Shown here: one piece after another, positions 16,509-25,061 of the stretch
How positions within the stretch are numbered: position 1 is the stretch's first letter
Layout: every line of letters starts with the position of its first letter
The notes under the pieces: generated by a model
Database searches by the model: none
What the model saw: the letters and a program-made list of their open reading frames with translations, nothing else
What the model was told of the DNA's origin: nothing
Made by a program: the position numbers and the translations under genes
From: Deltaproteobacteria bacterium
GTDB lineage: Bacteria > Desulfobacterota > B13-G15 > RBG-16-54-18
Length of the DNA stretch: 50,407 nt
Direction: 5' to 3'
Assembly (NCBI GenBank): GCA_019308925.1
Contig: JAFDHG010000008.1
Span: 1-50,407 of the forward strand

Positions 16509-17705
16509 ATGAAGGCATTCAAAAATCATGGAGCATTGACAATTCTCTTGGCTCTCTGTTTTATCCTTTCATGGCCGTTGCTTATCCACTCAGCCGAAAA
16601 GGCCCCCTATAAGATCGGGGTCAACCTCGAGCTGACCGGCCCGTGGGCGGAGGTGTGCAAGACCGTAAAGATGGCCATAGTGATGGAGGTGGAGCGGATC
16701 AATAAAATGGGTGGGGTTGATGGGCATCCCCTGGAGCTAATCATACAGGATAACGGCTTTGATCTGGGCAGGGCTGCGGCAAACATGACCAAGTTCGCCC
16801 GTGACAAGGAGATCCTGGTAGTTTTGGGCCCCTTTGAGGACCCCCTCCAGGCCACCACCAGGGCCATCGCCGAAAGGGAAGAGATCACCAACATCATTTT
16901 TTGTCCTTCCAACCCCATGGTGCGTGCCTTAAAGCAGCGCTGGTCATTCAATATCGCCCACAGTGATATTGTCGTCTCTCAAAAGTTGGTGGATCTCTGT
17001 CTGGCCAGAGGATACAAAAGGGCCCTTGTCTTCTACGCTTCGCATCCCTTGGCCCAGAGCCTGGCTGGGTACTTCAAGAAATTCGGAGAGAAGAAAGGGA
17101 TGAAGGTCATCATCTCCAAGGAGACCCATAAGCCGACTGACATTGACATGACTCCCCAACTCATCAAGCTCAAGCCGATCATCGAACGGGAAGGGATAGA
17201 CGTCTTCTACGCATCTACTGCTGGTCCTCCAGGGCCAATTATCTGTAAGAATCTGCGGGCCCTGGGGATCAAGACCCCGATCATCGGGACTCATGCCTTT
17301 GGATTCAATTTTATCATCGCCCTTGGGGGAAAAGCAATGGAAGGGGTGGAGTTCGGGGCTGGAAAGCCTGTGGTCCCCTATCAACTCGATAAGGACGACC
17401 CAGTTCGCCCCATCGTCATAGATTTCGACAAGCGGATGAGGGCCCGCTATGGGGTAGGGGCTGATCAGATAGCTGGCCATGCCCACGATGCCATCTGGCT
17501 TATCTATGATGCCCTGAAGAGGTGTAAAGGTAAGGTCACCAGGGCACGGTTCAGGGATGCCCTGGAAAACACCAAGGGGTTTAAGGCGTGCCATGGCATC
17601 TACAACTACAGCCCCACAGACCACAATGGTCTGAGCAAAAAGGATATGGTCTTCATCAGGATTGAAGGAGGTAAATTCAAGCGGATCACGTTCCCAGGGT
17701 TCTAA
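16509..17705 (+). CDS. livK: Branched-chain-amino-acid-type ABC transporter substrate-binding protein
   Basis: A 398-residue periplasmic binding protein. A signal peptide covers about residues 1-30 (basic MKAFKNH, hydrophobic core, cleavage near HSA). The mature part has the type I periplasmic fold of the Leu/Ile/Val family (PYKIGVNLELTGPWAE, then ERINKMGGVDGHPLELIIQDN). The start has a strong GGGAGGAGG ribosome site. It leads a five-gene transporter; a hairpin terminator separates it from livH. Such systems carry aliphatic amino acids but also aromatic acids or amides. The position directly after aromatic amino-acid genes hints at a related substrate, which is inference. Confidence 0.88.
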   Translation: MKAFKNHGALTILLALCFILSWPLLIHSAEKAPYKIGVNLELTGPWAEVCKTVKMAIVMEVERINKMGGVDGHPLELIIQDNGFDLGRAAANMTKFARDKEILVVLGPFEDPLQATTRAIAEREEITNIIFCPSNPMVRALKQRWSFNIAHSDIVVSQKLVDLCLARGYKRALVFYASHPLAQSLAGYFKKFGEKKGMKVIISKETHKPTDIDMTPQLIKLKPIIEREGIDVFYASTAGPPGPIICKNLRALGIKTPIIGTHAFGFNFIIALGGKAMEGVEFGAGKPVVPYQLDKDDPVRPIVIDFDKRMRARYGVGADQIAGHAHDAIWLIYDALKRCKGKVTRARFRDALENTKGFKACHGIYNYSPTDHNGLSKKDMVFIRIEGGKFKRITFPGF

Positions 17706-17742
17706 TAAGGGTTGAAAGTAAGATACGTAATTGTCACGGTTG

Positions 17743-17780
17743 AGGGGTGGAAGGATATGAGGATTCGCTCACCCCTTTTT
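17743..17780 (+). terminator. Attenuating hairpin between livK and livH
   Basis: AGGGGTG (17743-17749) pairs with CACCCCT (17770-17776) across a 20-base loop, followed by TTTTT. Its position between the binding-protein gene and the membrane genes fits partial termination that would raise binding-protein levels over the permease. Confidence 0.5.
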
Positions 17781-17794
17781 AAACGGAGGGTTTC

Positions 17795-18685
17795 ATGACC
17801 CCTTGGGTATATATCCCACAACTTCTTGCCGCTGGCATCACCATGGGGGCCATCTATGCCCTGGTTGCCCTGGGATTTGTCACTATTGTGAGGGCCTCAC
17901 AGATCATAAACTTCGCCCAGGGGGAGTTCGTCATGTTAGGCGGGGTGATTACCTTCTTTTTTATCAAAGGGGCCGGGCTCTCCTACCCCCTGGCGGCCCT
18001 GATGGCTGTGATCGCAGTCGTCGTCATCGGCTTCCTCCTCCATGTACTGGTCATCTACCCCCTGCGAAAGACTTCAGTCCTCATACCCCTTATGGCGACC
18101 CTGGGAGCATCCATCTTCCTCAGCAACACCAGTGGCTTGATCTTCGGGATGTTGCCCAAGGCCCTCCCCCCTTTCTCAGGAGAGAACCCTCTGAAGGTTG
18201 GTGGAATTCATGTCGCCCCCCAGAGCCTTTGGGTCCTTGGAGTCACCTTCCTCCTGCTACTGTCCCTCTATCTCCTTTCCCACCGGACATTATTGGGAAA
18301 GGCCATGGAGGCAAGTTCCACCGATCCCTTGGGGGCTGACCTATTGGGTATTTCGAGAAACCTCATGGTCTTTTTAGCCTTTGGGGTGAGTGCGGGGGTA
18401 GGGGCCATTGCCGGAATACTTATTACACCAATATTTTATACGAGCTACAGTTCAGGGACATTACTGGGGCTAAAGGGTTTTGTCGCTGCTGTCTTGGGCG
18501 GCTGGGGTAAAAACAGCGGTGCAGTCCTTGGTGGTTTTGCCCTGGGGATTGTGGAATCCTTAAGTATTGCCTTCATCCCTTCGGGCTATAAGGATGGGGT
18601 GGCCTTTGTGGTTCTGTTGCTCATCCTCTATTTTAGGCCCAAAGGGATCCTGGGTTCACCCTTTATCGATAGTCGCCGATGGTAG
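17795..18685 (+). CDS. livH: Branched-chain-amino-acid-type ABC transporter permease (LivH)
   Basis: A 296-residue inner-membrane permease with about eight hydrophobic helices. Family landmarks are GITMGAIYALVALGF at the start, NFAQGEFVMLGG, the coupling region EASSTDPLGADLLGI, and GFVAAVLGGWG with IVESLS near the C-terminus. It pairs with LivM to form the channel. GGAGGG precedes the ATG. Its end overlaps the start of livM by seven bases. Confidence 0.93.
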   Translation: MTPWVYIPQLLAAGITMGAIYALVALGFVTIVRASQIINFAQGEFVMLGGVITFFFIKGAGLSYPLAALMAVIAVVVIGFLLHVLVIYPLRKTSVLIPLMATLGASIFLSNTSGLIFGMLPKALPPFSGENPLKVGGIHVAPQSLWVLGVTFLLLLSLYLLSHRTLLGKAMEASSTDPLGADLLGISRNLMVFLAFGVSAGVGAIAGILITPIFYTSYSSGTLLGLKGFVAAVLGGWGKNSGAVLGGFALGIVESLSIAFIPSGYKDGVAFVVLLLILYFRPKGILGSPFIDSRRW

Positions 18686-19758
18686 AAGAATATAAGATAG
18701 AGTATAGAAAGAGAGATATTCTCTATACAGCCGGCCTGTGGCTGATTTCTCTGATCTTGCCTGATCCCCACCTTCCATACAGAAGGGAGTTTGTTAGAAA
18801 GAGGGATCTCTTTTATTTGGGGGCCATTTTGCTGCTTCCTTTGATCTGGTCTGAACCTCACTTCCACTATCTCATGGTCCTGGCGGGGATCTACGCCATT
18901 TTGACCCTGGGATTGAGCCTCTTTCTTGGCTATGCCGGGCAGATCTCTCTGGGACATGCCGCCTTCTTCGGAATCGGGGCCTATACCACTGCTATCCTCA
19001 CCACCCGCTATGCCTTCCCCACCTTTGGGGCCTTTTGGGCCTCCGCTTTAGTAGCTACCGCCTTTGCCTACTTCATCGGCAGACCCATCCTCAAGCTCAA
19101 GGGGTACTTCTTGGCCCTGGCCACCCTGGGGTTTGGGGAGATATTTTTGGTCATCGTCAAGGAATCGAGGGGCCTCACCGGCGGGGTCAGCGGGATCTTC
19201 GGCGTCCCCTATTTCTCCCTGGCTGGATTCACCTTCGACACTTATCTTAAACAATACTATCTGGTCTGGGTGGTTCTCATCGGGCTACTCCTCTTTTCGA
19301 AAAACCTGGTTCGTTCCAAGATGGGCAGGGCCCTTTTGGCTGTTGCGGCGAGTGAGGATGCTGCCTACAGCGTAGGGATCAATGTGGCTCAGATTAAGAT
19401 AGGGGTATTTGTTATTGGGGCTGCCTTTGCTGGATTTGCGGGGAGCCTGTTTGCCTGCATTATGTCCATAGCCAATCCTGAGGCCTTCGGGCTGAACCTC
19501 TCGGTCCTTATCGTTATGATGGTTATCATGGGAGGTATGGGCAACCTCTATGGCCCAATCGCCGGGGCCATCTTGCTCACCTGGCTCATGGACATCCTGG
19601 GGGGCTATCAAGAATATAGCCTTCCCATCTTTGGGGTGATCTTGATCCTTTTGCTCATCTTTTTCCCCGACGGTGTCGGGACCCGTCTGAATGTTAGGTT
19701 GATATACCTCATTAGCTACTGGGGGAGGAAGAGGAGGAGGGAAAGGGTGGATATCTGA
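18679..19758 (+). CDS. livM: Branched-chain-amino-acid-type ABC transporter permease (LivM)
   Basis: A 359-residue permease. The N-terminal 50 residues are unusually charged (EEYKIEYRKRD, then REFVRKRD) around one extra hydrophobic segment. The conserved core begins at YAILTLGLSLFLGYAGQISLGHAAFFGIGAY. Further signatures are LATLGFGEIF, GGVSGIFGVP, the coupling loop AVAASEDAAYSVGIN and MVIMGGMGNLYGP. The stop overlaps the livG start (TGATG). A decayed paralogous fragment of this gene lies at 24761-24868. Confidence 0.93.
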   Translation: MVEEYKIEYRKRDILYTAGLWLISLILPDPHLPYRREFVRKRDLFYLGAILLLPLIWSEPHFHYLMVLAGIYAILTLGLSLFLGYAGQISLGHAAFFGIGAYTTAILTTRYAFPTFGAFWASALVATAFAYFIGRPILKLKGYFLALATLGFGEIFLVIVKESRGLTGGVSGIFGVPYFSLAGFTFDTYLKQYYLVWVVLIGLLLFSKNLVRSKMGRALLAVAASEDAAYSVGINVAQIKIGVFVIGAAFAGFAGSLFACIMSIANPEAFGLNLSVLIVMMVIMGGMGNLYGPIAGAILLTWLMDILGGYQEYSLPIFGVILILLLIFFPDGVGTRLNVRLIYLISYWGRKRRRERVDI

Positions 19759-20528
19759 TGTCACTCCTATCGGTCGAGAAAGTAATCAAGAGCTACGATG
19801 GCGTCCTTGCCCTGAACAGGGTTTCGCTGCATGTTCGAAAAGGGACTATTATGGGGCTCATTGGCCCCAATGGAGCAGGGAAGAGCACCCTCTTCCATTT
19901 GATCACTGGTGTGGAAAGGCCTACCTCGGGGAGGATCTACTTTAAGGGGATAGATATTACCTCCATGGAATCCCATGAGATTTCTCTGTTAGGGGTGGGG
20001 AGGACCTTTCAGACACTCCAGGTCTGGGGAAACATGACCGTTGTAGAAAACATACTGACAGGGATGCACACAAGATTGAAAGGTGAATTTCTCTCCTGTG
20101 GACTTTGGCTCCCCTGGATCAAAAGGGCAGAAGAAAGGGCGTTAAAGGAGGCCAAGGAAATCCTGGAATTCCTTGGTCTATTGGGCAGGTGGAAATGGCC
20201 CGCCTTTCAACTCTCCTTTGGTCAACAGAAGATGCTTGAGATGGGTCGGGCCCTGGCCATGAAGCCAGAGCTCCTTCTCCTGGACGAACCAGCGGCTGGG
20301 CTGACCCCTGCCGAGGTAGGACAACTTTCGGAAAGGATATGCCAACTCAGAGAGAAAGGGATCACCACCCTCGTCGTAGAGCATCACATGGGGATGGTGA
20401 TGGAGATAGCGGTTGAGGTAGCAGTGCTCCATAATGGTGAGCTCATCGCCGAAGGAAGTCCTGATGTAGTGAGAAGAAATCCCCGAGTCATTGAGACATA
20501 CCTGAAAAGCAGGGGGGTTGATGCTTAA
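19758..20528 (+). CDS. livG: ABC transporter ATPase LivG
   Basis: A 256-residue ATPase. Walker A is GPNGAGKST, the signature is LSFGQQKMLEMGRAL and Walker B is LLLLDEPAAGL. The switch histidine follows in VVEHHMG. The RTFQ Q-loop is intact, with the LivG-type insertion between Q-loop and signature. Works as a pair with LivF in the cytoplasm. Confidence 0.94.
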   Translation: MSLLSVEKVIKSYDGVLALNRVSLHVRKGTIMGLIGPNGAGKSTLFHLITGVERPTSGRIYFKGIDITSMESHEISLLGVGRTFQTLQVWGNMTVVENILTGMHTRLKGEFLSCGLWLPWIKRAEERALKEAKEILEFLGLLGRWKWPAFQLSFGQQKMLEMGRALAMKPELLLLDEPAAGLTPAEVGQLSERICQLREKGITTLVVEHHMGMVMEIAVEVAVLHNGELIAEGSPDVVRRNPRVIETYLKSRGVDA

Positions 20529-21222
20529 GATAAGAAAACTGATTGTCCATTACGGACCATTCATTGCGCTCAACAAGATCTCCCTGAAAGTCAAAGGAGG
20601 GGAAATCGTTAGTCTCATCGGCCCCAACAGGGCAGGAAAGACCACCCTTCTGCTCACCATATCCGGGATCTTGGAGACGACTGAGGGAAGGATCTCTTTC
20701 CAAGGGGAAGATATCGCAAACCTAGATTCCCATAAGATTGTATCCAGAGGGATTGGGCATGTCCCCCAGGGACGCCACATCTTCCCCACCCTCTCCGTAT
20801 TCGACAACCTTATGATGGGGGCATATATCAGGAGGAAGGCCAGAGAAGAGGTAGAGGAAGACTTAGAGTGGATATATCAACTCTTTCCTATATTAAAAGA
20901 GAGGAGACATCAGAGGGCCGGTACCCTCAGCGGGGGTGAACAGCAGATGTTGGCCATAGGCAGGGCATTGATGGGGCATCCTCAATTGCTGATGTTGGAT
21001 GAACCTTCCTCGGGGCTTGCCCCTCGATATATCGATGAGATCTTTGCCACCTTTCAGGAGATGAATAAAAGGGGGCTGACCCTCTTCATTGTTGAACAGG
21101 AGATTCAGTTATCACTGGCCATCTCCCACCGGGGATATATCCTACGAAATGGCCGTCTGATCAAAGGGGGAACCTCATCGTCCCTCATGGAGAGCCGGGA
21201 GGTAAAAAACCTATGTATGTGA
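20521..21222 (+). CDS. livF: ABC transporter ATPase LivF
   Basis: A 233-residue ATPase. Walker A reads GPNRAGKTT, with Arg where LivF usually has Gly but with the P-loop lysine intact. The signature is LSGGEQQMLAIGRAL and Walker B is LLMLDEPSSGLAP. The last 20 residues (ESREVKNLCM end) depart from the usual family ending of the VRxAYLG kind. By contrast the livF relic at 24867-24996 keeps the usual KALYLG ending. The ATG at 20521 overlaps the end of livG by eight bases; a TTG three bases upstream is less likely. Confidence 0.92.
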   Translation: MLKIRKLIVHYGPFIALNKISLKVKGGEIVSLIGPNRAGKTTLLLTISGILETTEGRISFQGEDIANLDSHKIVSRGIGHVPQGRHIFPTLSVFDNLMMGAYIRRKAREEVEEDLEWIYQLFPILKERRHQRAGTLSGGEQQMLAIGRALMGHPQLLMLDEPSSGLAPRYIDEIFATFQEMNKRGLTLFIVEQEIQLSLAISHRGYILRNGRLIKGGTSSSLMESREVKNLCM

Positions 21223-21359
21223 GATGATATAAGGAAATATATGAGGCCAGGTATTTAATTAATAACGGTATCTATCTCCAATGGTACCCGAAAGGTATGA
21301 TGGGAATGAAACCATGGAAAAACTGACGAAGTATAATCTAACTGCCAGAAGTTTAAAGA

Positions 21360-21737
21360 TTATTTATTCGAAATGGGAAAGCCCTTATCCGATGAGTTGA
21401 TGGCCTGGGACAGGAAGTCAAACCATTTGTTCTGGAGGGCGATCCTCCTTCTGGGAATGATGGCGATGGGTGCAAACCGTAAGGTGAAAGATTTTTCATG
21501 CTGATCACGGAAGGTGAGGTTGAAGAGGACGGTATCTGATCCATAGTAATTGTCTCGGGTGAGGGAGATCTTATCCATTTTGGAAAAAGGGACCCTTAAA
21601 TCGATCTCTTCACCTCCCTTTTCCTCGGGCACCGTGAAGAATAACACATTGCCCTCGACCCATAAGCGGCCCTTCCGCCTGGATCCTTTGACCGGGAGAC
21701 CTCCGTAGTAATATGTTTTGCAGGGCCGAGGAAGCAT
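21360..21737 (-). CDS. Unknown 125-residue protein
   Basis: I do not recognise this family. It is soluble, beta-rich in appearance, with alternating strands (RLWVEGNVLFFTV, EIDLRVPFSKMDKISL, VLFNLTFRD, FTLRFAP) and a C-terminal helix (KWFDFLSQAI). That outline is loosely like a small PH/GRAM-type beta barrel. It is transcribed toward livF and divergently from the U32 gene. A strong promoter is placed so close that the message would carry only a few untranslated bases. Part of its 3' sequence recurs as a relic at 24601-24760, so the gene belonged to an ancestral unit that was duplicated with liv genes. Confidence 0.6.
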   Translation of the reverse strand: MLPRPCKTYYYGGLPVKGSRRKGRLWVEGNVLFFTVPEEKGGEEIDLRVPFSKMDKISLTRDNYYGSDTVLFNLTFRDQHEKSFTLRFAPIAIIPRRRIALQNKWFDFLSQAINSSDKGFPISNK

Positions 21738-21748
21738 CTTCGAAAATT

Positions 21749-21777
21749 ACTATAGCACTAAGACTCCTCTTCGTCAA
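21749..21777 (-). promoter_or_regulatory. Strong sigma-70-type promoter, nearly leaderless gene
   Basis: On the minus strand TTGACG (21772-21777) and TATAGT (21749-21754) are 17 bases apart. The start codon at 21737 lies only 11 bases beyond the -10 box and has no clear Shine-Dalgarno sequence, so the leader would be about four bases. Confidence 0.6.
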
Positions 21778-21850
21778 TTGGGATTGAATGTGAATAGATA
21801 TACTCGGCCTCTCTTGAAAATTAATGGCCTACGTGTTAAATAGAATCATT

Positions 21851-23116
21851 ATGAAACTACGGGTAGGAGCCAATTGGGATATTTCATTTCTTGACGCAAT
21901 AAAAGGGACATCGGTGGATGTCCTCTTTGGCAAACTTCCCTTCGATATTGTGGGAGGGGCGAGACCTGGGTTCGTCCTTCCCCAAGTGGATAGAACAGAT
22001 GTGCAACAATACATTCAGGCCTGTCATGAAAGGGGATTGGAGTTTAGTTACCTGCTGAACGCCCCCTGTCTTGGAAACCTCCAATATTCCAGAAAGGGTT
22101 ATCGACAATTGATAGACCTTCTAGAATGGATCGACCGATCTGGGGCCGATTCAGTCATTATCGGCGTCCCATACCTCATCGATCTCGTACGGAAACGCTT
22201 TCCCCGGCTCAAGGTCAAGGTCTCCACCACAGCCCGGGTCAATACCACCCGAAAAGCCCTTCAATATGAAGAGATGGGCATCGAGGAAATCATCATCGAT
22301 GAGCACATCAATCGGGAGTTCAAAACTCTAGAGGCGATCAGAAAGGCGGTGAGTTGTAACTTGGAGCTGATCGTTAACAATATCTGTCTCTGGCAATGTC
22401 CTTATAATTACGAACACGTCAACCACGATGGCCATGCCTCAAGGGAAGGGGAGCAAGAAAATTACTGCTATCTCCAGTATCCAGGTTATCTCTGCCTTTA
22501 TAGAAAACTGACGGATCCTGTAGAGCTCCTGAAATCCCCATGGATTAGGCCCGAGGATATTCACTATTATGAGGATCTGGGTTACAATCATTTCAAAATC
22601 ACAGAACGGTTTAAACGGACTCCCCTTCTGCTCGAACATGTTCGGGCCTATGAAAAACGCCATTATGATGGAAATCTCTTAGATCTCTTTACCCTCCCAA
22701 GAAAGGGGGCATTCACCCCTATCCATCTGGAGTACTTTATCAAACCTGAACATATCAACATCATGAAGGTCTCTGAATTAAGGAATGTATTTGACTTAGA
22801 GGTTCGGGAACTCATTCAAATCGACAATAATAAGTTGGATGGCTTTCTTGAACATTTTAAGACAAAGGACTGCAATCAGACCACCTGTTCTCAGTGCCGC
22901 TACTGTGAAGGGGTTTTTGAAAAGGTGGCGGTGGTGAACAAACCTGAATCGAAGAGGGCCGCCCAAAGGGTAAAAGATTTCTCTGAAAAGCTCATTACCG
23001 GAGAGATCTTTGAAATACCCAAATCCCATTTTATCTTCCGTATTCCATTTATCAAGTCCCTTCTAAAACAACTTCTCAAGTGGCGATTAAAAAAAGACCA
23101 ACAAATTTATCCATAG
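21851..23116 (+). CDS. U32-family (UbiU/UbiV/collagenase-like) Fe-S protein
   Basis: A 421-residue TIM-barrel-type U32 protein beginning MKLRVGANWD, the usual start of UbiV-like members. ATG 21851 is preferred over ATG 21824, though neither has a clear ribosome site. Two cysteine sets are visible. C179, C183, C206 and C215 occupy the region where U32 proteins bind a [4Fe-4S] cluster. A C-terminal C-x4-C-x2-C-x2-C group (341-352) could hold a second. U32 proteins include oxygen-independent quinone hydroxylases (UbiU/UbiV) and RNA hydroxylases. It is followed after 12 bases by a B12-type radical SAM gene, so the two probably act in one pathway. Product unknown. Confidence 0.75.
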   Translation: MKLRVGANWDISFLDAIKGTSVDVLFGKLPFDIVGGARPGFVLPQVDRTDVQQYIQACHERGLEFSYLLNAPCLGNLQYSRKGYRQLIDLLEWIDRSGADSVIIGVPYLIDLVRKRFPRLKVKVSTTARVNTTRKALQYEEMGIEEIIIDEHINREFKTLEAIRKAVSCNLELIVNNICLWQCPYNYEHVNHDGHASREGEQENYCYLQYPGYLCLYRKLTDPVELLKSPWIRPEDIHYYEDLGYNHFKITERFKRTPLLLEHVRAYEKRHYDGNLLDLFTLPRKGAFTPIHLEYFIKPEHINIMKVSELRNVFDLEVRELIQIDNNKLDGFLEHFKTKDCNQTTCSQCRYCEGVFEKVAVVNKPESKRAAQRVKDFSEKLITGEIFEIPKSHFIFRIPFIKSLLKQLLKWRLKKDQQIYP

Positions 23117-23128
23117 GGAGATCAAGAG

Positions 23129-24637
23129 ATGAGGTTTTTGTTAGTCGATCCACCCCATAAGATCTGGACCATCCTCAGGGCTTGGACACCCTCCCCGGGA
23201 TGTCTTCAGATATTGGCCTACTTAGAAAGAGAAGGATTCGATATCGATTACATGGACTGCACACTCAACGATAACCCATGGGGCGATCTGGAGGAAAAGG
23301 TCCGGAAGGAAAAACCTGATGTCATTGGCATCTCCGTCAACTGCACAGCCTTCCTCTATGATGGGATGAATGCCGCCAATTTGATAAAGGCGGTTAGCCC
23401 TCAATCGATCATCATTATGGGGGGTGAACATCCTTCCTTTATGGCAGAGGAGACGCTCAGGGATTGCCCTGCCATTGACTTCATCTGCGTCGGGGAGGGC
23501 GAGGTGACCCTCACTGAGTTTCTGCGAGCAGTGGAGAAGAACGGACAGGACCTCTCTAAGGTCTTAGGCTTGGCCTACCTCAATGAAAAGGGAGAATTCG
23601 TCTATACCGGAGACCGTCCTTTCATCGAGGATCTCGATATCCTTCCGATGCCTGCTTATCACCTCGCCAAGATGGAACATCCCTTTGTGAACCTCCCCTC
23701 TGAAGGGCAGAGGGGACTTGTGGTCAATTTTTCAAGGGGATGTACATGGGATTGTATCTTCTGTTCAGAGTCGGCCTTTTATAAACGAACGTGGAGGAGA
23801 AGAAGCCCAAAATTGATCGCTGACGAATTCGAGCTCCTCAAAGAGAAATACAATCGGGATACATTCTATGTGGGCGACAATACCTTCAATATCACCAAGG
23901 ATCAAAGCATTGGCTTCATTGAGGAGATGCTCAAGAGGAAGACAAATCAGCGCTTCTGGTTACAATCCAGGGCTGACCTCATCATCCGGGATGAAGATTT
24001 ACTGGACGGTTACAGGGAGGCAGGTGTATATCAGTTTATGATGGGACTCGAATATCATAAGGATTCTGTGCTCAAAGATATCCGAAAGCGCCACTCGGTA
24101 GATCAAGCCCGAAAGGCCATGAGACTCCTTAAGAAACATAAACTGATGGTGATGGCGACCCTGCTCATCGGCCATTGGGAAGAGACAGAAGAAGACCGTA
24201 AGGGTTTTCTAAAATTCTTCGGGAAATATGTGGATCATTTTGGACTAAACCTGATCACCCCCCTTCCTGGAACGCCGTTTTTTTATAAAATGAAAGAGAT
24301 GGGAAGAATAGAGGACTGGGATTACCGTAATTACGATTATATTCACGCTGTCATGCCGACCAAAGAGGCCGACAACCTGGAGCAGGTAAACCTCATCTAT
24401 AAAGATATCATGAGGCGCTACTATTGGCAACCTCTGGAGTTATTGAAGCTGTTCTCTCCCAATCCGATTTTGAGGCATCACCATCGGTATTACATCACCA
24501 AAGTGGCCTTCAATATCATGATGCATGAGGTCTTTGGAACGCCGATGTGGGTACAACCCAACTACCAAGAGTATAAAGACTATTTGGTAGACAGGGAAGG
24601 GGCATTACCCGGAGAGTTGATGACCTTGGCCAAGTAA
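23129..24637 (+). CDS. B12-binding-domain radical SAM protein (BchE/HpnJ-like)
   Basis: A 502-residue protein. Residues 1-135 form a cobalamin-binding-like Rossmann domain (FLLVDPPHK, DVIGISVNCTA, IIIMGGEHPSF), without a clear DxHxxG histidine. Residues about 195-400 are a radical SAM barrel with the cluster cysteines C205, C209 and C212 (SRGCTWDCIFC). Layout and C-terminal helices resemble anaerobic cyclases and P-methylases such as BchE. It has a GGGAG ribosome site and is paired with the U32 gene. The last dozen codons and the stop align without gaps to sequence antisense to the 125-residue gene at 21381-21420, so the C-terminus may have been created by a rearrangement. Confidence 0.78.
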   Translation: MRFLLVDPPHKIWTILRAWTPSPGCLQILAYLEREGFDIDYMDCTLNDNPWGDLEEKVRKEKPDVIGISVNCTAFLYDGMNAANLIKAVSPQSIIIMGGEHPSFMAEETLRDCPAIDFICVGEGEVTLTEFLRAVEKNGQDLSKVLGLAYLNEKGEFVYTGDRPFIEDLDILPMPAYHLAKMEHPFVNLPSEGQRGLVVNFSRGCTWDCIFCSESAFYKRTWRRRSPKLIADEFELLKEKYNRDTFYVGDNTFNITKDQSIGFIEEMLKRKTNQRFWLQSRADLIIRDEDLLDGYREAGVYQFMMGLEYHKDSVLKDIRKRHSVDQARKAMRLLKKHKLMVMATLLIGHWEETEEDRKGFLKFFGKYVDHFGLNLITPLPGTPFFYKMKEMGRIEDWDYRNYDYIHAVMPTKEADNLEQVNLIYKDIMRRYYWQPLELLKLFSPNPILRHHHRYYITKVAFNIMMHEVFGTPMWVQPNYQEYKDYLVDREGALPGELMTLAK

Positions 24638-24760
24638 TCGAACTATTCCCTCTGGAGGGCAATCCTCCTTCTGGAGATGAGGGTAATAAGGACAAACTTC
24701 AAGGTGAAAGATTTTTCAATCTGACCTCGAAAGGTGAGGTTGAAGAGGTTGGTGTCTCCT
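24601..24760 (-). pseudogene. Relic of the 125-residue gene (3' part)
   Basis: Aligned without gaps at a constant offset of 3220 to 21381-21540, the 3' half of the intact gene. Identity is roughly 70-80 percent, with perfect blocks such as tctggagggc and aaggtgaggttgaagagg. Start and stop are missing. It begins inside the end of the radical SAM gene and joins abruptly to livM-like sequence at 24761. Confidence 0.75.
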
Positions 24761-24996
24761 TTGATCTGGCCTGCCCCTCACTCCCATCATCTAATGGTCC
24801 TGGCGGGGATCTCGCCATCCTAGCCCTGGGGTTGAGCCTCTTCTTGGGGTACGTCGGCTAGATCTTTCTGGCCATATCCCACCGAGGATACCTCATGCGC
24901 AATGGCTGGTTGATCAAAGAAGGCCCTGCAGCGCAACTGAAGGAGAGCCCAGAGGTAAAGGCCCTCTACCTGGGCCAGGGTGGTAAAATGTCTTGA
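24761..24996 (+). pseudogene. livM-livF relic joined by a microhomology deletion
   Basis: Bases 24761-24870 match livM 18841-18950. The relic frame is broken by a one-base loss (atctcgcc against atctacgcc) and a TAG. Bases 24867-24996 match the 3' end of livF from 21114 and still read as a clean livF C-terminus ending KALYLGQGGKMS. The join falls on CTGG, present at the matching place in both intact genes (18949 and 21114), so about 2.16 kb covering the rest of livM, livG and most of livF was lost. The relic is from a paralogous transporter. Confidence 0.8.
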
Positions 24997-25021
24997 CTTC
25001 GCGCTCCCTGAAAGTTATATA
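24993..25021 (+). promoter_or_regulatory. Sigma-70-type promoter of the lutA-like operon
   Basis: TTGACT (24993-24998) and TATATA (25016-25021) are 17 bases apart. The -35 box contains the stop codon of the livF relic, so this promoter was built on decayed coding sequence. The LutA-like gene starts at 25062 behind AAGGGAG. Confidence 0.6.
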
Positions 25022-25061
25022 AATTTAATTTCTACAAACTGATAGAGAAAAAGGGAGCTTC

